From Lomentospora prolificans (taxonomy: Eukaryota; Ascomycota; Sordariomycetes; Microascales; Microascaceae): 64,000 bases of DNA. Each line of letters begins with the position of its first letter. The stretch's first letter is position 1. Positions 48,346-61,282 of this stretch are shown one piece after another. A model generated the notes under the pieces. That model saw only the letters and a list, made by a program, of their open reading frames with translations, had not been told where the DNA came from and did not search any database. The translations under genes were made by a program, and so were the position numbers. The stretch spans positions 2,418,001-2,482,000 of the forward strand of contig JARFXM010000004.1 of NCBI GenBank assembly GCA_029532625.1. Reading direction: 5' to 3'.

Positions 48346-49522
48346 ATGAGTTCAGCACCTCCCGCGGCCACTCCTACCCAGGATAAGGGCAAGGAGAAGG
48401 AGAAGAAGGGTGTTGGAAAGCTTCTCGCCCGGATGAAGACGGTCCTCAAGAAGGGCGAGAGTTCCTCCAGGCGTTTCTCTATCGTCGGCTCCAAGACCAC
48501 CAAGAAGGGGTAAGTGTGCTCACGAATACACTCGCTGCCTCGGCTTCTGAGTGGATTTGAAGGCCGGCTGAGAGGCCTCGAAGGTTACCATTGCCCCAAG
48601 GAGGATGAGAGTACTGACGCGCTTTGTAGCGAGCCTGCGGAGCAGAAGACTGATGCTAAACCCGAGCCCGAGGGTATCACCAAGATTCCCAGAAGCCAGC
48701 TTTACGAACAGCGCGCCAAGCAACTCGGTGAGCGATTTGGACTTCAGCTCTACCCTGGCGATTGGTACTCGACCGAGGGTGATGCTCTTCGTGTCGAGAA
48801 GCCCATCCGTATGCGTGTGAGGCGCAACTGCCACCTCTGCAACGCCACCTTCGGTGTTGCCAAGGAGTGCCCCAACTGCCAGCACGTCCGTTGCAAGCAG
48901 TGCTCTCGTTATCCTCCCAAGAGGAGCGAGGCTGAGAAGCAGGCTAGCCGTGAGCGAAGGGCGGCCAAGGCCAAGGAGCTGGAGGAAAACCCACCCATCG
49001 CCGTCGACTATCGCCATGACGAGAAGACGCCCGAACTTAGAATTCCTCCCAAGTGCGGTCACCAGGATCTTGTCTATAAGAAGCCTCGCCAACGAGTGCG
49101 AAGGAACTGTCACGAGTGTGGTACCCTCTTCAGCGCTGGAAGTAAGCTCTGCGCCAGCTGCGGACACATCCGCTGCACGGATTGCCCTAGAGACCCGTAA
49201 GTCTTTCCGTCATGCATCCTAGTACAAGGAGATTAATTATTGACTCATCTAATCTATCCCATTATATAGTGCCAAGAAAAAGAAGTATCCCTTCGGCTAT
49301 CCTGGCGACGAGTTTGGTCCTAATGCCGTTCCGCATCACGAATGCCACGAATGCAAGTCCATCTTCCCTGGTGGTGCAGCTGATGGGACCGCCTGCCATT
49401 CTTGCCAGCACCCCAAGTGCGAGAAATGCGAGCGACTAAAACCCCGACGAGTCGAACCCCAGCCCGATCCTGAAGTTCTAAAGTCGGTCGAAGAGAAGCT
49501 TGCCAAGCTCAAGGTTGGATAA
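48346..49522 (+). CDS. Protein with three zinc-ribbon repeats, function unknown
   Basis: Exons 48346-48509, 48630-49196 and 49270-49522 join in frame to 327 residues. The N-terminus is lysine-rich and basic (KGKEKEKKGVGKLLARMKTV). After a conserved-looking IPRSQLYEQRAKQLGERFGL segment come three similar cysteine clusters, each of the type C-x2-C ... C-x2-C-x4-C-x2-C: CHLCNATF...CPNCQHVRCKQC, CHECGTLF...CASCGHIRCTDC and CHECKSIF...CHSCQHPKCEKC. The first two are each preceded by VRRN. Each unit could bind zinc. The layout suggests a protein-protein or nucleic-acid binding scaffold, but I know of no assigned function; similar proteins appear to be restricted to fungi. The second intron separates repeats two and three. 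The start is the first ATG after a pyrimidine-rich leader, in a favourable context (ACAAAATGA). Confidence 0.85.
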
Positions 49523-52500
49523 GACGACATTCTCCTGGCAAGGGGTCGTAACCCCTGCCGTTGGCCGTATCGCTTCATCGGTTCTCGTAATATTTCTGCA
49601 TTCTGCCCAAGATAACGAGCAACTGGGGCATTTGCTTGATGCCAGGGTATCCGAGTTGGAGCGATAGGCGTTGTCTTTTACGTGACATTTCATGATATCC
49701 CTTGTCTTGTTTTTTTTTTTATTTTCAAAGCACAGTTGGCAGCGTATAAGCGAATTCGAAACGACGCATTTATTGGGGGAGTTCTTGTTTCCGAAGTTGA
49801 CTGCAAACCGATTAGGCCGATTCCCACGGTCCCACCTCGAACCTTTATCCCACGCACCTGGCGACGTGAACTAGGGAGAATACTGTTGCAAGTTTCTCTT
49901 TGACGACCCCTTCGCGTCAAAGGTTTTTGTGGTATGGAGAGCTATAGTTTTCTCGGCTTTCACCTGCTCTGTTTACCGAAAACCCTCCATCTCGTCTTTG
50001 GACAATGTTACGAGCATTTGTTGATTTGGATCCCTGTTCTCTAGTACTTCTGAAAGTGTTTCTTTTTCTGGATTTCCTTTAGGGCGTCAAACAAATCCTG
50101 TTTCCGGACCTATTGTCGCGGGAGGAGAAGGAGATGAAGACAAGGGAATTATGAAATCATATTGTTTTCGACTTGTGTTTTTCTCTTTTGCAGCCATCAT
50201 GCCTACGCGATAACGACAACTCGATTCAGAGCGCATGGTTTCGACGCCGTTCTGCATCCAATTTCACGACTACATTTGCATTGATGCGTTCCGCTGAGCG
50301 GCTACGTTCCGGACCGCCACATGGATGGAGTGGTTACGACACATACGATTTGTTTCTTTATTCGCATGGGTTTAGTAGGCGGGTTGTTGAAGGAGCGAAA
50401 GGAAAAGATGGGGAGTGCCCTGGTGGTAGTAGACGATAATTGTTTTTGGGTCTGTGAGTGAGAAGGAGGATCTCTAGAGGGATGGAAATGGGTTCTATGA
50501 GCGTTCAATTCAAACATAAATTTCCCCTCCGTGCGTGTTTCTTGATCTTTGCTGCTTGTCTATTTTTATTGATAAAACCCTATCACAACAGTTGGGGCGA
50601 CACAAGAAGGAGGCCTTCAATTTCTCTCGCCGGCGAGTATCTGGGAACTTTTGAAAGGAATCGTGGTTATCGGCGAAACGGCGCGACACCCTCTGATTTT
50701 CCGAAATAGACGATGCCAGGGAGCGAACTGGATATGTACACACGAGATGGGATCCCATCAGAATTCTTAGTTCCAGATTAGGTTTTTATTTGTGACGAAT
50801 TAGGCACCAGCTCTGCAATTGATATTGGGAAAAGGAAAACGAATCAAGTGAAAAGACCAAGCCAAATGCGATGCTCACAGCGACACACCGCTGGCTGGTC
50901 ATTGATGCTCACCATCCATATGGCGATGAATGCTGTTCTTCAGCTAGGCGTTTTCAGTTCACTTTTTGCGCCTCGTCATCACCTGTAGATAGGACTGTTG
51001 CGATATTCAAGCATCTCAAGTTGGATAGCTATCATCAGACACGCTGAGACAGCAGCGTAGCGTCTCCAGACCCTCGATATTTTACCCTCTTCATTCTCCC
51101 TATCCCGTTTGTTCCTCGACATACGCTGCCCTGCCTACATGCCACCTTCTTGTGCCAGCTGCCTTGGCCGTCTCTTTGTATCTCCCCTTCAACGACATAT
51201 CGGGCCTAATACATTGAAGGAGGGGTTCATGACATGCATGTCTCAGAACAAGACAAGTCAATTGGTGAGGGGACCTCGAGGGAAGATGCCAAACGATTGC
51301 CCTCCCCCTTTTTCTTCTTCTTCTTCTTCTTCTTCTTCTTCTTCTTCATCTTCATCTCCATCTTCTTCTTCTCGAGTAGACGAAAGTGCTTTTATCATGG
51401 AGTCGGAGTCAGTGAAATGGTGGCACGGCGCAATATGTACCACGGGCAGGTTCCAAAGGCAAGTATTTGCTGGCTGTCATCCATGAAGGTTGCCACTCAG
51501 GGTGGAGGGTTGCGCATTCGAGCCCGGGAGGCCGGGAGGTGTGGTTCGAGCTACCCTTTCCTTTTGTGGGTAGTAGTACGAGGACAGGGCGACCTGCCCG
51601 ACTCCAGAGAATTGGGCGGCAGGAGTAATAAGCCAAAGTCCTCAACAGCCAAGCATGTGGGCCCTCCCCCACCCACCGTTAAAATAAAAAAAAATACATA
51701 AATAAATGAAAAGAAAAAGGGGGGAGGGGGAGGACGAAAACACGAAGAGCGTTCGAAAGAGAATTTCTCATTTTTTTTTTTTGTTGGGAGGCCCTTGCCA
51801 CCAGAACAGGGCCTGAGCTTTTCTGCTGGTAACTCCCAGTATTACAAGGAGTGATGAGGACTTGGTGGTTTGCGGTTGGTTCGCACTCTTGGCTGAGCCA
51901 GTGGCGAAGCTGGTGATGGCCGCCTTGAAAGTTTAGCCAGCGCCCTCGACGTACCCGGATCCCTAGGTAAGTACACCCATTGTATCAATATTTGATCTAG
52001 CCTGGTCCTGGGGAGTGCTGGGAGCTAGGCTTCAGCGGGGCCCTGAAGGAGAAACCGCCAGTGGAAAAGAAGTGGGTCAGGTGCGATTGTACCGACTGAT
52101 CGGCACCTTCTTTTTCCAGTAAGCGGTAAGCGGGTTCCTGGAGACCGGGATATGGCTCGAGCGTTTTCGATGTTTGGATTTTTGTTCTATCGATTTTTTT
52201 TTAAGGTTCTTTCTTTCAGCCGTTTTTATGGTGCCACGATAGGATCATGGGCACGGCGTTTTACCTGCCGGATAGGCCACCTATCGTCCGATCTGGGCCG
52301 TTCCTTCCCACACACTGCCCGTATTTGCCCCCCGCGAAGATACATATACCCACTGAGAGGATTCGGAAGGTCCGCCCAAGGGGCTGACGACATTACAGGT
52401 AGTGCAGGAGTGCAATAATAGTGCCTGTACTACAAGTTCTACACTACCGCTAATTTGAAACGCGCCGCCTTGAACCGCCCCGAGGTGAAAGAGTAGCGAA

Positions 52501-54909
52501 GGGAGGGCAATTTGCGGGAACGGGGCTCTTACGTAGATGGCGCTTTAAGTGGTGACGATCGTATATATGCTAGGGGAGAGACTGGCCGGAGATTGGAGAG
52601 GCGAGGCCGGCTCGGGAGAGAAAGGTCAAGTTCATTTTTTTTCTTCTCTTTTTTCTTACCATCCTTGTCCCATACGTAGCCTTGGAGGCTGGCATTAGGG
52701 GAATTCGGCGCCATTCATAGAATTGATGAACTTAGAATTACCTCAGGTGCGTACTGATACACACGGTAGAGCTTGCGCGCCCCAGCGGACAAGAATAGGT
52801 CCCCATGTCCCAACATCTGGACATGGAGTGGAGGCAGCCTTACTTTTAGCCTCCTTTCAGCACGTCAAATCACTTCGGTACCAGAGCAGCGGTACCGCCT
52901 GGCTGATAAATCAGTGAGCTCTATATCTGTCGATCCGTAGGCCCAGGATCAGATTCGAACCTGCGCCTCGGCGGTCGTCACAATGGATCAATGAGCCGAC
53001 ATCGACACACCAATTTCATCCGCAAAGGGCGAAAGATGGACATCGTACCTCCTGGGCGGTTACCGTGCCACGGAAAAGGCAACAAATATATATTATTGCA
53101 CGCCCCGGCTTCCCGCTTTCCCGCTCGCAGCAGCGCACCCCAGGCATTCTGAATTCCTTGGGCTTTCTCACTCTTTGTCAGTACTATTACAATGACAGCT
53201 CAGGACAACTCGCGTTTGTCCCCTACAGCGCTTCCAGCTGCCCCGGCCTTGACACACCCCCGCTCGCTGCAACTTGCTTCTTTTGCCCTTCGCATCAACA
53301 GGGCGACACAGGTTTTGCTCTTCACCGCCCATCGGACTACAGCATGCATCAGTTGATCATCCTGGCCGCCGGCCACCCAGTAACTCTACTGCGATGCATG
53401 GCCCCCTCGAGGTCTATTATAGGAAGGGACAATGCCCCGTAGGGTCTATGTACAAGTAGCGCCGATTTACCTTTTAGAGTGTCAAGACCAATGTGTATGT
53501 GCTCGCGTCATCTTGAACCTGACGAGGTGTTAAAATGACTATTACTCGAGGAAAGCAACATCTCCTCCTAGTGGGTGGGCCCTACACTGGGTTCTCCTTG
53601 CTACTGTCCGGATTGCCAATTTTCTCCTGAACCGGGGTTCCCTTGTAAGCCACTCCAACATCCCAGCCATCATCTTGCTACCTCTTCCTCCGTTCCTACC
53701 AGCACGTTTACAAGTCGAGATCGCCAAATGTCAAGAACCGGGCATCCGAGATAGATTTCATACTATTTACAAGCACGCGTGCCTCGTCAACACCATCACG
53801 AGGCGCAGGCGGGCGGGCGCTGAAACAAACATCTATTCTGCTGACGGGGTGAGGTATGGATGGCAGCGGGCGCTCGTTGGAACCAGGTCCATTCCGTTCC
53901 TAGACCATTGATTCGTCGGAGCCGGGAAATGTCGAAAGATCGGCAGGATTACTTGTAATTTACGGATCGCTCAAGGTTTGAAGCTTCCGGAGTCGTGTTG
54001 CACGCGCGCGCGTGTGTGAGTGTGTCTCAGCGTGCGTTGCCTCGTTTTACGGATACAACAAAAGTGCAACGGAATGCCGAGCGATCCGTTTCCCACGCCC
54101 ACAACGCAGCCCCGGCCAAGAAACAAATCCTGCGGGAGGTCTGGATCAGCTTGAAAGCTAGCTCCTGCCGTTCCGTACTCCATGCTCGAATCCACTTTTA
54201 CGGGCGGCCGACGCGGCCTCGTAATAATACATACTCCTTCTGTCATCCGGAGATGACTGCTTAAAAAAAGCAAATTCCCGCGAGCCGTCGTGCCCCTTCC
54301 ATATGTGATATCACATCTCACATCGCCTACCGCGTCAGAAGGAAAAGCGAACCTAGAACAATAATGAAGAAAAAAAAAAGATTAAGCCACCCCACGTGCA
54401 ATGTGATTGAAATGGCGCCTTCGGATAGAGTCCTCCATGGTTCGGTAAGATGGGCCGAGGCCAAGAGCACCGTGAGGCGAAGGGAGATGGAGAGTTCGTC
54501 TATTTCCTACTGAGGACTTCCTTGCTCTGGTTCTGACCTGACCGGCCCATTAGCGACAGAATACTGTCACATACCTCCCGTGTGGCTTCGGCACTCATGA
54601 GAACGATGCAGATTGGGATATTGCGGTTATATGGCATAATGTTGCGTTCGTTTCTGATATCGGACAACGAAGTGGTTTGATTCACACCGCTTTGCAGCTT
54701 TCAACAGCGACTACAGAGACGAACGGAGCTACAGTACAGAAACAACCAAGGCTACCGGCCCTTTGCAAACCCGATATCTTACAAACCATATCACTCCCAG
54801 AGCACCGCCACCAATATTGCCTCCGATACCCGACACGGAGAAAATTGCCCGACAACATGAGTAACGCATTTCGACCCCATAACTGCGCGACCTTCCAGTG
54901 TCATTCACC
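49523..54909. other. Gene-poor block between the zinc-ribbon gene and clr2
   Basis: About 5.4 kb without a supportable gene. It has a TTC-rich microsatellite (51311-51375), a short poly-T run (51770-51781) and only unrelated short open frames. The right end next to 54909 should carry the clr2 terminator. A tRNA-like B-box sequence at 52950-52975 (-) did not fold into a tRNA by hand. Confidence 0.5.
51311..51375. repeat. (TTC)n microsatellite with TTCATC variants
   Basis: About 65 nt of the plus strand consist of TTC units, near-perfect for the first 35 nt and then mixed with ATC and TCC. The opposite strand would read as polyglutamate, but no gene is supported there. Confidence 0.95.
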
Positions 54910-56795
54910 TCACTGCGGCCCGCTAGCACCGGCATTCGCTACCATACTAATACCGACCGAAGCTTCCTCCTGGATGTACGGCTCAAAAGCGAATCGTGTC
55001 CCGTGAGGGATCGATGCGCCGGCCGTCTCTACCCGGTTGGCCTTCCGGCTGGTAAACTTGGGCGCTCCGGCCGCCGCCGCATCGAGACGCCCATTGAGCG
55101 CGGGGTAGGCCTGGGCCAGAGCTTGGGACTGTACCGCGTCGTTGAAGCCTTGGGGGTTCAAAATCGGCGCAAGTCGATGAGTTGGGTAGAATCGACCCTT
55201 GACTTCCTGCTCTCGGCACCACACATTCGTCCGGATGTACCTGCAATCCACCGGTAGGCTGGGAGCCGCGCTCTTGCGCCAAGCGGCCTCCTCTCGTAGA
55301 GCTCGTGGGAGGTTCTGCTCCGGGACGCTGTTTCCGACGCCGTCCTGGCCGGCGAAACCCTCCTTCAATTGGAAAATCGTGCCGCCGTAGAGCACACCCT
55401 GTCCGGCCTGAAATATAATAGCTTCGAGGCCCATGTATATTCCAGGTTCTTGAGCCAAGTCGTGAGGCACGACGATGCGTAAGGTGTCGCCAATCTCGAT
55501 GCGTTCGGCGCCTAAGAACACTCCCCAGTAGGACGGCAAGTCTCCGTGCTTCATCTTGGTGAAAACGGAGTATGACTGGTCAATCTTGAGCGCGGCGAGT
55601 TTCGACGCATCCAGCATCAAAACATTCAACTCCTGCTTATGGCTGGGATCCACCGCTAAGCTTCGGATGAACTTGTCCCACGGAATATCGTCGTAGGCCC
55701 GACCCTTAAGATCCTCCCGCGTCGGTGGGGGCACGGTAAATGCGTAGAACGGCCGCAGGTCGTTGTCACCTTTGCTCACAGGAGGCTGCACTATGAATCC
55801 GTGAGCGATCGGCAGGATTTGATGCGCTGAACCATGTGACTGGGCAATGAGTCCTAGCCTCCAGTTCTGTCCATTCGTAAACCAAACCAGCTCTCCCGTG
55901 CGGAAGAGAAGGGATATCGTTTCCTTTGAATTTCGGGCTGCGTTCTGGACCGCTGGGCTCGCCAAAGGCGTTACCGCTGTCTGAGTCACGGCCTGCGGTA
56001 TTGGAGTTGTAGATGTCGGGCGCACAGAAGCGGTATTGCTCACAACTTGTTGCGAGGCAGGGTGCGAGGGCACCGCCGCAGCAGATGCTGCTGTTGGAGG
56101 GGCCTTCGATGCGGTAGTATCTAGCTGAGCCGGCTTGGGTTGTGCCGAGGGGCTCGGCGTTGTAGTGTTTGCGGATATAGCAGATGCCAACTTGGGCGGA
56201 AGAGGTACCGGAGTGACTCGGGGAGGAGCGCCGGGCTTGGACTTGACAACAACGAGCTCGTCATCCGCACCCGATACACCCTTGGATACAGGTGGGATAT
56301 TGCAGTGAACACAGCAGCAGTCCTTCCGGTCGTCGGAGCTGCTCAGAAGCCAAAGCAGATGTAGGCCAAATTCCTGCGGCGTTTTAAAGAGTTTACTCTT
56401 ATTTGGGTATCCGGACACCCAAAGGATCTTTGACCTCTCATAGAGCCAGTAGCCTCGTGGAAAGTCCACATACCACGGCAATCCCTCTAGATTGTCAGTC
56501 AGGATTAGCACTACTCTACTTGACAACTTCGTGCTAGGAGTAACATACCAGACGGTTCCGGCGCCAGCTCCTGTTTGAGAAGAATCCCAAGCTTTACCCT
56601 CCATTCGACGAATCGCGGGTCATCTGCTTCGAGGCGGACCATCTGAGGTTTTGCCCTCGTCACCTTCTCGGGTCCATCCTTGGTAGACTTCTTAGGGGCC
56701 TTTGCGGGCTCGACTATGGGCCAATATCCGGGGCCTGTGTCGCAGCCATCACTACGCCGAATCTCGACGAAATGATATTCCACTTGCCCAGCCAT
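54910..56795 (-). CDS. clr2: Cryptic loci regulator Clr2, heterochromatin silencing (SHREC) subunit
   Basis: Exons 56795-56549 and 56486-54910 join in frame to 607 residues, similar in size to fission yeast Clr2. The N-terminal part (EIRRSDGCDTGPGYWP, then LPWYVDFPRGYWLYERSK, KTPQEFGLHLLWLL) matches the transcription-silencing Clr2 domain. A proline- and alanine-rich linker (about 150-245) leads to the C-terminal domain with LLFRTGELVWFTNGQNWRLG, YWGVFLGAERIEIGD and MGLEAIIFQAGQGVLYGGTI. In fission yeast Clr2 joins Clr1, Clr3 and Mit1 in the SHREC complex, which deacetylates histone H3K14 and remodels nucleosomes at heterochromatin. The same nuclear role is inferred. The intron (56548-56487, 62 nt) has a GTATGT donor, CTGAC branch-like site and CTAG acceptor. 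An in-frame upstream ATG at 56837 would add 14 residues; I chose 56795 because similarity begins there. Confidence 0.92.
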
Positions 56796-57824
56796 GATTT
56801 CACGGCCCTGCCCACGCCGAGTAGTAAAACAACCCAAGACTTAGGCGAAGGGTTCTTTGTAAGGCCCAAGTAGAACTGATCCAAAACAGGGGGGGAAAGG
56901 AAAGAAATCAGGTTCTGGCCATCGATTTGCTGGGCAGAGACGATGGATCGAGATATAGGAGCACGAGAAAGACGTGCTTGCGAATCCCAGGTATCTGGTT
57001 GGACGCCCAGACTTATCTAGATACAACACTTGCTCACCCGGAGCTCACCAGGACACGCAGTATATAAGGCCACTGTATGCATGTTATTAAATTTGGACGT
57101 TGTTTCGAGCTCAACCCAGTACTGAGTCGATTAGGCTCAACACCTTAGATGAGCTAGGTGGCCGAGGACTAGTGGATGGTTGGTCACTTACGTTTATGGT
57201 GTCGAAATTCTTTTCCCAACCAGAATTACCATGCGCTCATGGGGGTCTAGAGTTGTCTAACACAAGATATTCCTCGACCTAGGACCTTGTTCAGCAAGTG
57301 AGGTATCAAGATTGGGTATATTGCGGTTTGTAGAAGTTGGTGCGCCTTGTCTTTGTTTGCATTGGCCGATTGGTTTCCCCAGTTCGGCGTTGGACGGGTG
57401 AGGTGTGTGCTTAGTCAGCATATCTAAAGGTGTCGCGAAGGAAAACGGTTGACAGAAACGTCCTCATCGTCTGTCACGGTAAGAAATAGTGGCAATAGAA
57501 AGGGGAAAGGGGGAAAGAAGTGTATTCGTTCTAGCACAGTTCCCCATATCCTTATTTTCATCGCCGAATTTAAGTGTATTAGTGGAAAGAGGGGGGTTGT
57601 TCTAGGGCTCGCGTGGGGAGATCCTTGGCTTGAAAACGACATTTAGTTATTCTTTCCAAATGTAGAAGCTGCTGGTATGTTGTGTGAATCGTTTACGAAT
57701 CTATTTCGCATCAAAAGGGATATATACAATCGCCAACCCTACTCATATAACACCCAGCTACAGCGAAGGCCCACGGTAACCTGGAGGTCCGGGCCACAGA
57801 GTCCTATCACTCTGTGCCTCTGGA
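56796..57824. other. Intergenic: clr2 promoter and 3' end of the seven-helix gene
   Basis: About 1 kb. The half next to 56796 should contain the clr2 promoter on the minus strand. I see no gene; the short open frames have no motifs. Confidence 0.55.
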
Positions 57825-59290
57825 TCAGGGTTGATAACCGTCCGTCTCGCCATTACTCCTCGAACTCTCGCCAGCACTAGATTGCCGCAGGGTATCGGTT
57901 TGGTGGCTAGTACTCTTTCCGGAAACCATGGCTGTGCGTCTACGCGTCAACTCGTGCTCGGGCTCCACCCTCTCGAAGCGACGCTTGATAGATCGCGGGA
58001 TTAACTTGTCCCACATATACTCCCGTAGCGCGCGAGTAGTTCCGAACACAAGAAATGTGAGGAGACATGGCGCTGTGCCAGGCATGAACTGCACCAGGTC
58101 ACCGCGCAGCTTCTCTAGGCTCAGGTCCGGACCGGTCTGGGGATCAGCCTCTCGGATTGCACGGGCGGAGCCGACTTCAAAGAGGATGATGAGAACTTGA
58201 AAGGCGCTACAAGACGAAGCGATGGTTAGAAAGGGTCGAATATGGCAATAGAAAACGAAAAGGTAAGATATGCACAGGCTGTGACTCACGCTAGCGCTAG
58301 AAAGGCGACCGTGAACCGTAAGAGTAGCCATCTATCGTAGATATTCCGCTTTATAACCGGAAACTGCTGGCCCAGTTCACTGTCGGTCAATTGTGTTCCG
58401 CGTCGGGAACCATAAACAACGTTCCATGACATAAGATTAAGTCGACTATGGATGTATTTGCACATAATAACAATGAGGATAAGCGTGCCACCACACATTC
58501 CAACAGCCACTAGGAAAAAAGACTCCCGTCAGTAGCTGATCCTTAGGACCGCACAGCAAAGATGTGAAACTCACTAAGAATATTGGCTAGAACCAGGAAG
58601 GCGATCGTTGATTGCCTTACGGCCTTGATGCTGAGCAAGGAGAGGAACAGAATTGGTAGGAGAATCGAGATGACCTTGGCGGTAATCGTTGCTCGGGGCT
58701 CGATGATGTGAAGTCGGCGGAATTGGTAGATGGACTGGGCAAGGGATGCCGCCCTATTACGTCCGTTAGCGAGACCTTGATTGTGAGGAAGAGCTTCTTG
58801 AAGGCGAACCAGAAGAATACGAGCAACGACTCGACATTATAGCAGTAGAATTCTGCACCAGTAGTTGTTAGTTCGGGAACGATCCATCAATCGGTCTAGG
58901 AACGTCGTACGGATATAAAAAAGACCTAGATCTAGGCCTGTGGATGCCCCAGCGACCGCCAACTCCGGGCTGCCGACGTTGACGATGCCATGGTGGTACT
59001 GCGCAACCTTGATATCCCTCCATCGAACGATCGTATGCAGTTGCTGGGCGATCGAGGCGCAGGTCGCGAGGCCCGTGAAGTAAGCCAGGAAGGCGACGTC
59101 TATGAAAGGTAACAGTGTTAGTCCTTCCCAAGACCCTTGCCGCAAGGGAAAGGAGTAGCCCACAGCTAGTTCTCTCGCGGTGTGACCACGTTAACCATAT
59201 CATGAGTCCGCTGCATGTGAAGCAGAGAAAGGACCAGATAAGCACTCCGACGGCGGTCCCAAGCTCCTCACTGGGAAGCTGGACGGCCAT
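57825..59290 (-). CDS. Seven-transmembrane protein of a fungal family of unknown function
   Basis: Exons 59290-59164, 59099-58911, 58852-58810, 58753-58575, 58509-58290 and 58206-57825 join in frame to 379 residues. Seven hydrophobic segments are visible: VGVLIWSFLCFTCSGLMIWL, VAFLAYFTGLATCASIAQQL, ESLLVFFWAASLAQSIYQF, VISILLPILFLSLL, the pair around LANILMAVGMCGGTLILIVI, FTVAFLALAAFQVLIILFEV and PGTAPCLLTFLVFGTTRA. A serine-rich polar tail follows and would be cytoplasmic if the N-terminus faces out. Loop motifs include HTIVRWRDIK and ELAVAGASTGLDL. The layout is receptor-like, but I recognise no G-protein-coupled receptor signature. Similar unnamed proteins occur in filamentous ascomycetes, as I recall. 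Exon 3 is only 43 nt; splicing its GTTCGC donor to ATAG (56 nt) removes a frame shift in the third helix. Confidence 0.8.
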
Positions 59291-61282
59291 TGTCCCCACC
59301 AGAAGAGACTGGAAGAGGGCGGATAGTGACGATCAACCACGAAGGAAAGACTCTACGGTGCCATCGTAGCGTACAGGGAGGGAGAAAAGGGTCTGCGAGA
59401 GATGCGACCCTTCGGGGAGTGGGGGCCGGGGCTTTATCGCATACTTTATTCGAGCTTGGGTGCTAGATCGCGAAATGGTACAACACCAGAGGTTCGGAAC
59501 TACAACTGAGATCAACCTCTCTTCATATTCAGAGGAAAGAAAACACTAATTTCGGCATAATGGAGCACAAGGAGAGGCCAACCGACTGAACCATGGCAAA
59601 GAGTTCGAGGCCCCACAAAGGTCTCCGTTGAAACTTCGTTATACGGAAAGTCTACTTAATTAGGGATAGAGTGAGTCCCACAGGCGGCGATGTCCTAGCT
59701 AAACTCGGTTGATTGTCAGTCAGGACAGGCTAGCCCAGGTGAGATAATGGTCAGTAATATTATTGCTTTTGGCCCGTTAGCTATGAATATGCTAAAGCTG
59801 CACTGTTCAAGTGGGTAATCAGTCTCACGAAGCGCCTCTGCGTTGCGCCTTGCTCACGTTGGCCCAGAGAGCCGGACTGCAGGGATAGTGGGCATTGTGG
59901 GAAATGCGACATGGAGCTGGGGGAATGCGATCGATGGTGGCATTGCCTGGTCATCCTTGGAAATCTCTATCTTGGGTATTACTTCGTAGGTGACGAAGAT
60001 TAATAACGAGTCGATTCGCTCGGAGAAAATGTTTCCCAGGCTGGGACCAACCCACACCATCCGCTCCGCAGACGCAACACCCTTGCCTCCCCTTCTCGGG
60101 CTTGGCTATGCCTATTCTTACCTTTGTACAAGTTTTGCGCTGCCCAGTGCCCGGCCAATGTCGAGGGGCGGGGCAAGGTAAAGGGGGAGCTTGTACTATC
60201 GTTTTACTTCGCATGTCAGGACCAATGAAGATTCTGCCCTTTCTGGGAATAGTATCATCGCAAACTGCTAGTTCCACTGCCCACATGGTCTTGTCGGACT
60301 AGGGTGTTGCGCATGAGGCGAGACAGACGACTAGCGCTAAGCAGCAAGATGGGCTTGTCGTTATTATTATTCACCGGTCAACTTTTCCCAGGGTGCAGTC
60401 CGGCAGTTCAGCTCAAGCTTTCATGGCGCCTTGACTCGGAGAAGCTTTGTTAACGCCATCGAAAGCAAGTCATGATTTGAGCACGCTGTGCCTGACAATC
60501 CGCGAGCCGTCCCAGGACCTGGGTGTCGATCAATGCCCGCGGCGCTAGGTGCCCAGGTTCATGTTTGGGGAAGGGGGGGGGTAAGGGTTTGCCACGCAAT
60601 GCAACGCCGCCGCCGCCGGGATCAGACTGGACCAGGGCTGACCTGTAAGGGCTCATGCAGCTCGCCGAATTGACCCATCTGAAAATCGTGCGTGAGGACA
60701 ACACGAGAGGTCCGAGAGTGTGGTTGACAGTCAACTTTGATGCACATCTCAAAGGGATTCCTCGGCTCTTGGTTGCAAATAACGAGGCTTTCAGAGTCTC
60801 CGTCAAGCCCGTTAAACCGAAGGCTATTGTGGCTTTCAGCCTAATAAAGAAGCTCTAATCTTCGTCGCGTGCTCCAGCTTGGCCTCGACCGTCTCGGTTG
60901 AAACTGGTCGGAGGATGTTTGGGCTACCACCGTCCGCCTTGCACAACCCAGGTTGTCGATGTCCAGTCCCTGGCTGGGCATGCGACGATCCCGGCTCCAT
61001 GTCTTGGTCGCTGTGTGGCTCATTGCTGGGAAACCTTTGAGCCATAAGACAGTGCTAAAATTCGGTTAAACCCTCCGCGCGCTCTCTAAATTAGAATGAT
61101 ACAGTTTAGTGACAGAGGCTGCCAAGTACCTACCTCGAACACGCTGGAGCCCCTCCAAGACATTGAGCCCCGCCCTGCCGAAACGCGTCTGATCGAGCAG
61201 AAAGTGAACAATCGCGCACGCGGCTCGTCAATCTTGGCCCTTCACGCCCGCAGCGATCCCCCAGGCTTGAAACCCTTTCATC
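59291..61282. other. Divergent intergenic region between the seven-helix gene and nse1
   Basis: About 2 kb between two gene starts on opposite strands, so both promoters should lie here. I see no gene. A run of nine G lies near 60573-60581. Confidence 0.6.

Noticed and set aside
48520..49167. 215-codon open frame on the minus strand
   Set aside because: It lies opposite the zinc-ribbon gene, whose splice sites and cysteine repeats are clear; the minus-strand reading is a shadow.
52940..53010. tRNA-like sequence on the minus strand with a B-box-like GGTTCGAATCT
   Set aside because: The T stem pairs for only about three base pairs and no 5' strand complementary to the putative acceptor stem is present. 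At most it is a decayed tRNA-like relic.
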